A stretch of 7,382 bases of DNA from CAYTED01 sp964537075 (GTDB taxonomy: Bacteria; Patescibacteriota; Minisyncoccia; Moranbacterales; UBA1568). Made by a program: the position numbers and the translations under genes. Shown here in pieces: positions 1 to 5,700 of the stretch. Position 1 is the stretch's first letter, and every line of letters begins with the position of its first letter. The notes under the pieces were generated by a model that ran no database searches, had not been told where the DNA came from, and saw nothing but the letters and a program-made list of their open reading frames with translations. The stretch is taken from contig CAZIBB010000041.1 of NCBI GenBank assembly GCA_964537075.1, positions 1-7,382 of the forward strand, in the 5' to 3' direction.

Positions 1-81
1 ACCATCGGCATCCTCTTCATCACCCTCTCCATCACTCTAATCGCTGTGCTCATCAGTATGAGGACTGAAAAAAAGGACTAG
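1..81 (+). CDS. C-terminal end of a membrane protein (partial, cut by window edge)
   Basis: Frame 1 is open from the first base and stops at TAG 79-81, leaving 26 residues. About 17 are strongly hydrophobic (GILFITLSITLIAVLIS), followed by a short charged tail ending RTEKKD. This is the usual look of a last transmembrane helix with a cytoplasmic tail. Too little remains to name a family. It lies on the same strand as the glycosyltransferase at 438, but 356 bases of repeat-rich DNA separate them. An envelope or glycan-related membrane protein is possible from context only. The reading frame is short, so a chance ORF is not excluded. Confidence 0.55.
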   Translation, partial: TIGILFITLSITLIAVLISMRTEKKD

Positions 82-180
82 TCCGATTATTATCTTAGAA
101 TCTAAGGTATTCTTTTTCAAACTTTGATTTCTTCTCCCATCCTCGTATCAGGGAGCTCCGCGCGAAAAGAATCACTAGAA

Positions 181-263
181 ATTCTCGACACCCAAAAAGA
201 ACAGAAGCTCCAACTGGAGGAAGTGAAGCGCCTTTGGAGGCTTCCATAAGGGTGTCGAAGAAT
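181..263. repeat. Long imperfect inverted repeat
   Basis: The outer arm ATTCTCGACACCC (181-193) pairs with GGGTGTCGAAGAAT (250-263), with one extra base. The inner arm GAAGCTCCAA (204-213) pairs with TTGGAGGCTTC (234-244), again with one extra base. Together they make an interrupted hairpin of about 23 pairs around a 20-base loop. There is no T-run after it, so it is not an intrinsic terminator. It could be a mobile palindromic element or a structured 5' leader. Confidence 0.6.
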
Positions 264-298
264 TTATCGATTCGTTCGCAGGAGAGAGTTTCTTTGGT

Positions 299-328
299 TT
301 ACTTTTCTTTGCGGACAAAGAAAAGTAA
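299..328. repeat. Perfect 13-bp inverted repeat with CGGA loop
   Basis: TTACTTTTCTTTG (299-311) pairs perfectly with CAAAGAAAAGTAA (316-328) around the tetraloop CGGA (312-315). Pyrimidine-rich DNA lies to the left and purine-rich DNA to the right. From memory, near-identical ACTTTTCTTTG/CAAAGAAAAGT hairpins are scattered as intergenic repeats in many bacteria. The identity with a named family is inference. Confidence 0.7.
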
Positions 329-361
329 GAAAGAAAGATTGTTTTAAGAAAAACTTTCTGG

Positions 362-383
362 ATCCCGGGTCGGAGCCCGGGAT
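362..383. repeat. GC-rich palindromic repeat (ATCCCGGG type) with CGGA loop
   Basis: ATCCCGGGT (362-370) pairs with GCCCGGGAT (375-383) around the loop CGGA (371-374), giving nine pairs including one G-T wobble. The context TCTGGATCCCGGG...CCCGGGATGACA resembles a widespread dispersed palindromic element seen in Rickettsiales and other bacteria; that resemblance is from memory. It stands 55 bases before the glycosyltransferase start, so it may also fold in its leader RNA. Confidence 0.65.
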
Positions 384-402
384 GACAAAAAGAGAGGTAA
401 TG

Positions 403-441
403 ATGACAGTATACCCAAGGAGATATATAATGACGATATGA
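403..441 (+). CDS. Possible 12-residue leader ORF coupled to the glycosyltransferase
   Basis: One frame has ATG codons at 382, 400, 403 and 430, all ending at TGA 439-441. That stop overlaps the glycosyltransferase ATG (438-440) as ATGA, a classic arrangement for translational coupling. ATG 403 has GAGAGG (392-397) five bases upstream. ATG 430 has AAGGAG (417-422) seven bases upstream, an ideal spacing, whereas the same site is 15 bases from the glycosyltransferase ATG. The peptide from 403 reads MTVYPRRYIMTI. I infer that ribosomes loaded here may re-initiate on the main gene. A chance ORF is equally possible, because part of the frame derives from repeat DNA. Confidence 0.25.
   Translation: MTVYPRRYIMTI
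417..422 (+). promoter_or_regulatory. Strong Shine-Dalgarno AAGGAG, oddly placed
   Basis: AAGGAG is the best ribosome-binding site in the window. It lies 7 bases from ATG 430, which gives only Met-Thr-Ile-stop, and 15 bases from the glycosyltransferase ATG at 438. The spacing suits the mini-ORF better than the main gene. Confidence 0.55.
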
Positions 442-1394
442 AGACACTCTCGATTATCGTCCCAGCCTATAATGAAGAAAAGAATATCCGACCCTTCTAT
501 GACAAATTCAAGGCCGTATTTGTGTCGCTTCATGATCGATATTCCTACGAGCTCATTTTCATCAATGATGGGAGCGAGGATCATACCAATGACGAAATAG
601 AAAAAATCGTCGCTCTCGACAGCCATGTGAAATATATCGACTTTTCACGAAATTTCGGCAAGGAAATAGCGACGACTGCCGGTATCAATCTTTGCTCTGG
701 GGATGCCTGTATAATGCTCGACGCCGATCTCCAGCACCCTGCCGAACTCATTCCTCAATTCATCCGGAAATGGGAGGAAGGATTCGAGGTGGTCGTCGGT
801 ATCCGGGAAAAAAGCAGGAGCGACTCCTGGATAAAAATTATAGGAGGGAAAGTCTTCTACTGGTTGCTCAATCAGATCGCCGATACGAAGATCATCCCCA
901 ACGCGACTGACTTCCGGCTGCTCGACCGCACCGTCATTGATGAGTTCAACCGCTTCAGCGAGACCAAGCGCCTCACGCGCGGTCTCATCGACTGGCTCGG
1001 GTTCAAACGCGCCTACATCACCTTCCAGGCCAATGAGCGCCTCCATGGGACGGCGAGCTATAGCATCTGGAAACTCGCCAAACTGGCTTTCCATAGTTTC
1101 GTATCACTCAGCCTCTTCCCGCTAAAGCTCGCCGGTTACATCGGTATTTTCATCACGATGCTCTCCCTCATTTCCGGCACATACATATTCCTCGGGAAAT
1201 ATTTCTTTCACTGGTATTGGGCACTCACCTTCTCCGATGCCGAAGACCTCGCCATTTTCATCGTGTTCCTCGTCGGCATTCTCCTCATGTCTATCGGACT
1301 CATCTCCCTCTACATCGCGAATATCCACGAAGAAGTCATCAAACGCCCCCTCTACGTCATGCGAAGAAACAAGTTCAAATCAGACGATAAATAG
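438..1394 (+). CDS. Family 2 glycosyltransferase, DPM1/GtrB-like polyprenyl-phosphate glycosyltransferase
   Basis: This 318-residue enzyme has the layout of polyprenyl (undecaprenyl/dolichyl) phosphate glycosyltransferases: a cytosolic GT-A domain (about 1-225) and two C-terminal membrane helices (about 230-252 and 270-293). The start is MKTLSIIVPAYNEEKN, the usual N terminus of the family. NDGS at 43-46 belongs to the nucleotide site. The DAD motif at 95-97, within MLDADLQHP, should bind the metal and nucleotide sugar. RLHGTASYSIWKL (201-213) matches the conserved segment before the membrane part. Family knowledge says such enzymes move a hexose from UDP- or GDP-sugar to a lipid phosphate at the inner membrane face; the actual sugar cannot be read here. 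The start codon overlaps the stop of a mini-ORF. Transcription probably ends at the terminator at 1526-1562. GC content is about 50-60% in the rows I counted, higher than in the adjacent Fic gene. Confidence 0.95.
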   Translation: MKTLSIIVPAYNEEKNIRPFYDKFKAVFVSLHDRYSYELIFINDGSEDHTNDEIEKIVALDSHVKYIDFSRNFGKEIATTAGINLCSGDACIMLDADLQHPAELIPQFIRKWEEGFEVVVGIREKSRSDSWIKIIGGKVFYWLLNQIADTKIIPNATDFRLLDRTVIDEFNRFSETKRLTRGLIDWLGFKRAYITFQANERLHGTASYSIWKLAKLAFHSFVSLSLFPLKLAGYIGIFITMLSLISGTYIFLGKYFFHWYWALTFSDAEDLAIFIVFLVGILLMSIGLISLYIANIHEEVIKRPLYVMRRNKFKSDDK

Positions 1395-1447
1395 GCTTTA
1401 CAAAGCTGAGATCAGCCACTTTCATTAGACGCAAATTAGACGATTCA

Positions 1448-1475
1448 TAGACGATAATTATTCATCTGCTAAAAT
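1448..1475 (+). promoter_or_regulatory. Orphan extended -10 promoter candidate
   Basis: TAGACG (1448-1453, four of six matches to TTGACA) lies 16 bases before TAAAAT (1470-1475), which is preceded by TGC to give an extended -10. It points right, yet no plus-strand gene follows, only hairpins and a terminator. Start of transcription would be near 1482. Confidence 0.35.
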
Positions 1476-1481
1476 AATTAT

Positions 1482-1562
1482 ATATTTGGGAAACCCACTG
1501 ATCCCTACTTCGACAGGGTGACCGCTAAAAAAGTCCGAGCAATTCTGCCACGGACTTTTTTA
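1482..1562 (+). ncRNA. Candidate small RNA of about 80 nt
   Basis: This is the segment between an orphan promoter-like sequence and a strong intrinsic terminator. It can form a GGG-AAA-CCC mini-hairpin (1488-1496), a CCCT/AGGG hairpin (1503-1506 with 1515-1518), and the terminator stem (1526-1562). It contains no ATG-initiated ORF. The existence of the RNA is inference; it matches no RNA family I recognise. The segment could instead simply be the shared 3' region of the two convergent genes. Confidence 0.28.
1526..1562. terminator. Bidirectional Rho-independent terminator
   Basis: TAAAAAAGTCCG (1526-1537) pairs perfectly with CGGACTTTTTTA (1551-1562), leaving a 13-base loop. The stem carries A-runs and T-runs on both sides, so it terminates in both directions. 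It lies between the plus-strand glycosyltransferase and the minus-strand Fic gene and can serve both, as well as any small RNA started near 1482. Confidence 0.88.
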
Positions 1563-1633
1563 ATTTAAATACCAAAACCCTCCCCCTAACTGAAGAAATA
1601 TTTGATATTTTTTGAAAAGTTTAAATTAATACT

Positions 1634-2080
1634 TCAGATAAAAAGTAATTCTGCAACCGCCTCAATTAATTGATGATGATCATTTCCACTGTGTTGCTCC
1701 AGCAAAACAGCTAACTCATCTAAAGTAAAATCTCTATAGTTTGGATCCAAACCATTTAAATCACACAAAACAGAAAAAACGAGACACGCTGTTCTCTTGT
1801 TTCCATCAACAAATATATGATTTTTTATAATAAAATAAAGATATGCAACAGCCTTCTCCTCATGAGATGCATATATATTCTTTCCAAAATAAGAGCTATT
1901 CACACTGGAAACAAGAGCTTCACTCCTTTCGGCAGAGTATTCTGCTATAGGAAAAGAAACAAGCCTCTCATCATAGAGAAGCTTGTATATGTTGCAGATG
2001 TTTTCTGATGTTAGCTGTTGAAATTTCTTTCTTTCCCTCATCATAATCACGCAAAGACTTGAGAACGGCTTTGTTCTCAT
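1634..2080 (-). CDS. Doc-type Fic domain protein, probable toxin of a toxin-antitoxin pair
   Basis: This 148-residue protein carries the Fic/Doc motif HIFVDGNKRTA at residues 88-98. The second variable glycine of classical Fic (GNGR) is lysine here (GNKR), and the second arginine is absent. That is the Doc pattern; phage P1 Doc is known to phosphorylate EF-Tu rather than AMPylate. A kinase-like toxin is therefore inferred. The stretch before the motif (EEKAVAYLYFIIKNH) resembles Fic domains also found fused to RhuM. The start at 2080 has GGAAG seven bases upstream. Residues 1-13 look unlike the family, so ATG 2044 or 2041 is also possible. A 58-residue ORF overlaps its 5' end in another frame and may be the antitoxin. 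The rows I counted are about 33-37% GC, much lower than the glycosyltransferase, suggesting transfer. Confidence 0.88.
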   Translation of the reverse strand: MRTKPFSSLCVIMMRERKKFQQLTSENICNIYKLLYDERLVSFPIAEYSAERSEALVSSVNSSYFGKNIYASHEEKAVAYLYFIIKNHIFVDGNKRTACLVFSVLCDLNGLDPNYRDFTLDELAVLLEQHSGNDHHQLIEAVAELLFI

Positions 2081-2147
2081 TTAACTGCTTCCGAGCAACG
2101 GCCTGAAAGCTTTTTTTATTCCCTTGTTTCTTAAAAAGTTTAAACAT
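1971..2147 (-). CDS. Candidate antitoxin, 58 residues, overlapping the Fic gene
   Basis: A small minus-strand ORF runs from ATG 2147 to TGA 1971. It starts MFKLFKKQGNKKSFQAV and continues through SLRDYDEGKKEISTANIRKH to QASL. The N terminus is strongly basic; the C terminus is helical and charged, with a DYDEGKKEI segment of the kind seen at the ends of small antitoxins. It is placed directly upstream of a Doc-like toxin on the same strand, the normal phd-doc order. It overlaps the Fic frame by 110 bases if Fic starts at 2080, or 71-74 bases if at 2041-2044, far more than usual. No strong ribosome site precedes it (only an A-rich run). No recognised DNA-binding domain is visible. Alternatives are a decayed N-terminal extension of Fic separated by a frameshift, or chance. 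Confidence 0.5.
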   Translation of the reverse strand: MFKLFKKQGNKKSFQAVARKQLNENKAVLKSLRDYDEGKKEISTANIRKHLQHIQASL

Positions 2148-2175
2148 ACTTTTTTGATAAACAATCTATATTCTA

Positions 2176-2231
2176 AATCTTTCATTCATTATACTAGATT
2201 CGACCGATAATCCCTAGGGAAAGATTCATTA
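2176..2231. promoter_or_regulatory. Operator candidate with palindrome, inverted repeat and direct repeat
   Basis: Three symmetric signals surround the TATAAT at 2188-2193. TCCCTAGGGA (2211-2220) is a perfect 10-bp palindrome. AATCTTTC (2176-2183) and GAAAGATT (2219-2226) form an inverted repeat spanning the promoter. ATTCATTA occurs at 2184-2191 and again at 2224-2231, exactly 40 bases apart. Such symmetry fits binding by an antitoxin or toxin-antitoxin complex, but no binding site family is recognised. Confidence 0.35.
2188..2193 (-). promoter_or_regulatory. Consensus -10 (TATAAT) for the toxin-antitoxin operon
   Basis: On the minus strand TATAAT occupies 2193-2188, about 40 bases before the antitoxin ATG at 2147. 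No good -35 is present at the expected distance; that position (2211-2216) falls inside the palindrome TCCCTAGGGA. A weak -35 overlapped by an operator would suit an autoregulated toxin-antitoxin promoter. Confidence 0.45.
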
Positions 2232-2293
2232 CGAGACCTGTAATTATAGGTTTTTAGCAACTAAAAGTCAATATTTACGAGGAAAACCATCAA

Positions 2294-2719
2294 CTATCCC
2301 CTCAGCTTCAATTTCTCGCGGATGATGATGGCGAGGCTGATAATGACGAAAAGAGAGCTCATCCAAATGGAAACTAATTCCTTGGTCGGATTCAGTGATG
2401 GACCGAAACCACCTGAGCGCTCCGGGGAAATTAAAATAAAAACAAACGAAAGAACAATCCAAATAATTCCAAAACGAAGCCATTTCTTGAATATAGTGTC
2501 ATTGATGAAAAAAAGAAATGCAGATACGGCACTAAAAGAAAAGGAAATCAACACAAGAGGTTCAGCAAATGTTTTCTTAAAATTACTAAAAAAACAAATC
2601 TCCTTCAATGAAGCATTACATAATCCATATTGATAAGGATAAAAAATAGCATACCCAATAACAATTCCTAGCACTGAAAATAAAGCTACTACAATTCTCC
2701 ACCAATATGTTTTTTCCAT
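2294..2719 (-). CDS. Small four-helix integral membrane protein, unknown function
   Basis: This 141-residue protein has four hydrophobic segments, at about residues 8-26, 54-72, 80-98 and 115-134. A loop around 27-50 carries two cysteines (C34, C42), and another loop (99-114) holds SPERSGGFGPSLNPTKE. The tail REKLKLRG is basic and probably cytoplasmic, as is the N terminus MEKTYWWR. No family is recognised with certainty; similar short ISPE-containing membrane proteins occur in Patescibacteria as far as I recall. It starts 10 bases after the stop of the giant secreted protein gene, with only a weak A/G-rich ribosome site, so it is almost certainly co-transcribed and maybe translationally coupled. 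Its function could relate to that exported protein, or it may just share the transcript. It is AT-rich: one 60-base row has 16 G/C. Confidence 0.82.
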   Translation of the reverse strand: MEKTYWWRIVVALFSVLGIVIGYAIFYPYQYGLCNASLKEICFFSNFKKTFAEPLVLISFSFSAVSAFLFFINDTIFKKWLRFGIIWIVLSFVFILISPERSGGFGPSLNPTKELVSIWMSSLFVIISLAIIIREKLKLRG

Positions 2720-2729
2720 ATATTTTCTT

Positions 2730-5700
2730 TTAATACATTATTTTTAGTGTCCCCTGCTCCGTTATTATACTCGGAATAATCATTCCTGATAACTTCTCCT
2801 TGATTGGTCGACTGGCGATATCATCATTCTCACTTTCATCAAGATCTGTTGGTACCATCATCACTGCCGTCAAATTTTCCTTCGGTCGGTAATGCGTCTC
2901 CACGAAAGTTTCGCCGATATTCGCATGCATAGCCAATACACGATATCCACCACTTTTCTTCTCGACTGACCATTTGTATTTCAACTCCGCAGATACAGGA
3001 GACCCTACACCATCATACGAGAGAGTATCAATCCCGAAAACGATTCGATTATTCTTCTCTTCATACCGAGAGAAACGGATTTGAAGCGTATGACCTGCTT
3101 CATCGGTAAGAGTGGCATATTGAGATCCCTCCACTCGAGGACTCGGTTGGGATGACAATATCGTAACTAACGAAAGGTTGTCGACGCCGATGATATCCAG
3201 CTTTTGCGTTGCGGAATTGAAAACAATCTTCGCCTCAGGGGCTGACTTATCAATCTTGATAATCATCATCTTCATCTCCTCTTTATTCCCGACTTTATCA
3301 GTTGAGAAATATTGAACAGTATGGACACCCTCCTCTGAAATTATGAACGGATCAGAATATATATTCCATATTGCGCCATTATCCAGTGAGTACTCAGTTT
3401 TCTCGACTCCAACTCCACCCGCATCATCCTCTGCTGAAAGAGTCACGGTAACAGTATCCGTAAACCAATCATCGGCTCCGTGCGTACCAGAAAGTGATAT
3501 ATCTGTCGTCGGAGGATTGATATCGAGCACTGCAACACCATCAGGCACTGGGATAACTTTATAATCATTCGTTCCATCACCATCCATATCCGCCTTCAGT
3601 GGTGACAGGTCAGCAATCCCCGTTTCAGGGATATCGAGCTTCACTATCGTATCAGCCGTCGTCGGGAGATTGAGGAATGTCGTATGCGAAATAATTTCAT
3701 CGCCTGACTCCATCGAATTCACTTCCTCGAGCTTCAGGGTATACGACCCTTCGGCATATCCGTCCATCTCGACACGGATATGCTCGCCCATTCCGAAACC
3801 GACATATTTCCGATCTCCGAATTGATAATAATAGCTATTCGGAATCCCCTCTTCGAAGACGGTATGTTCTTCACCATCAATTAATACTTTCTTCGGTCCG
3901 GTGTGATGACCCGCATCATCATAGAGATGGATGTCAAGCGGGGAATAGAGAGACATCCGGAGGCGATTCACTTCGACATCGAGACCATCTGGGCTTGGTC
4001 GAGAATTCTTGATATTCTCAGGTAACGATACATTTAAATTTTCAATTATGTCTGAAAGAATTTTTCTCACCGGAGTAACTTCAAAAAGATCTTTATGTTT
4101 TCTCTCTGTAGTTAAAGGATCATCGTATGACCACAAATCCACCCAATACCGCTTCACGTTCGGAGCGGTAGCCATCATCAATGCGCTCGGCGTGACCACC
4201 ACTTCATCCCCATCAACCGTAAATTCCGGCTCATAAATTGGTTCGTATTCACCTATTCCCATACATGATGGTACTTTGCCACCGGCAGAGTGACACTGTG
4301 CCTTCTCTTTCTCTGTATATTTCACTCCGCTCACCGTGTCCAATCCCCAACCGGCAATTTGGGTCACTTCTACTGTCGCCGGCGACACCCAATTATCTAT
4401 TCGTTCATGCATTTCATTTGCCTGCGTCAAAAACTTTTCACGCAACGTATTTTCAATCTCCACTTCATCATTTGCCGGTTCACTCCGACCATCCCCACTG
4501 CCGGTGAGGAACTGTCTAAATTCTCCATAAGAATTGATAGCATCTCCATAAGCGTCCTTGAAATTCTTGTACCGTGTCCGATCCGAAACGAAATTCACGA
4601 ATGGATTCCCATCGAACCGATCGAAATATTTCTTCGAAGGCAGGAGTCCGTACGCTCCCGGCATATTCTCTGCAAAAGTTCGCGCGTCTTCGCGAGATAT
4701 AAGTGTCCCAAGTAATGCCGACTCATCGTATCCATAAAGCATCGAAAGCATCGCAAGTGGCGTTCCCATCTGTGGCGTTCCCACGAAAATAATCTTATCA
4801 ACCTGATCCGACTTTCCCTGCCTCTCAAGCTCCATCATGAGGGCCTTGGCGAAGAGTCCACCATTCGAATGAGCGATGATCATCGCCTTCCCTGACTTCG
4901 ACGACTGAGCGAGCTTCAGAATATCAGCGACGGCTGAATGCATCACCCCATCATCATAGAGCGTCCCATCGTGCACGATATCCTCGACGTTCATTCGCCA
5001 ATCATACGCGAAAGCCTGATAATCATTGATTGTTCCTAATTCTTTCAAATTCGCGAGATCGTTCAGGAATGATTTATAGATATTTCCTCCGACGACCGGC
5101 AGTACCACCTCATCCAGCGCACCGTCCGCTTTGGTATAGACTCTCTCAATACTTCTCCCATCTTCATCCAAAAAAAGATTTTCAACGTCATTACCGAAAT
5201 GATTCGGAACCCAGAGTTTATCCTCTAGCCCAAGCACACCAGCCTTATACAGTCGGCTCGACTTTATCCCAGGAAGAAACATTACATTTGAAAAACAGTT
5301 TTCCGTACAAGTCGGCTTCGGTGCAAACGGATCAGCCCCAAGCCAAGGGTTGAAAAGAATTCCATCGGAAACCTTGTCACCCAAACCATTCGGATTGGTC
5401 GAATGATACGGTCCGGAAGCATCACCCCACCAGTTGTTTGTCATATCAATGTCACCCGGATACAAGAGGTTATTTTTCGCGCCGAATCCGATATTTCCGT
5501 GAATGCTATTGTTATGAGCGGTCAGGCCCATTCCGGTGAAATAATAAATACCCATGGAGCCAGCGCCGGCGAGCTCAGAATCTTCCAAACTCAAAGTACC
5601 ACCCCAATTGAGAATATGATATGCGAAACTGTCGGAGAATTTCGCATTTTTAATCGTTATGTCTGATCCGAGATTGTAGACTTGTCCAAACGTCTGGCAA

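Larger units (their letters stand above)
82..437. other. Repeat-rich intergenic gap, no full-length gene
   Basis: This 356-base stretch has no convincing gene. Long minus-strand frames cross it, but their translations come from inverted-repeat DNA and contain phrases such as VIPGSDPGS, typical of translated palindromic repeats. What it does hold is three inverted repeats (181-263, 299-328, 362-383), a short leader ORF ending at 441, and two small palindromes near the left edge: GGACTAGTCC at 75-84 and CTTAGA-A-TCTAAG at 94-106. No strong sigma-70-like promoter for the glycosyltransferase was seen. Confidence 0.7.

Noticed and set aside
75..106. Palindromes GGACTAGTCC and CTTAGA-A-TCTAAG as a terminator of the first gene
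   Set aside because: No loop-bearing stable stem and no T-run directly after; chance-sized palindromes.
175..626. Two long minus-strand frames (90 and 120 codons) across the gap before the glycosyltransferase
   Set aside because: Their translations come from the inverted repeats and from the antisense of the glycosyltransferase 5' end; repeat-type phrases such as IPGSDPGS and no start signals.
1405..1416. GCTGA-GA-TCAGC palindrome just after the glycosyltransferase stop
   Set aside because: Loop too small and no T-run; the real terminator lies at 1526-1562.
2232..2256. Hairpin ACCTGTA/TATAGGT followed by TTTTT on the plus strand
   Set aside because: The stem is only about six weak pairs and there is no plus-strand gene to terminate; in the minus direction no T-run follows.
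2252..2266. TTTTAG/CTAAAA small hairpin after the membrane protein gene
   Set aside because: All but one pair are A-T and there is no proper T-run on the minus strand; not a credible terminator. The giant operon may read into the toxin-antitoxin region.
4595..4828. Minus-strand 77-codon frame and several plus-strand frames inside the giant gene
   Set aside because: All overlap a long, well-supported coding sequence in a different frame, have Arg- or Ser-rich shadow composition, and lack start signals or recognisable motifs.
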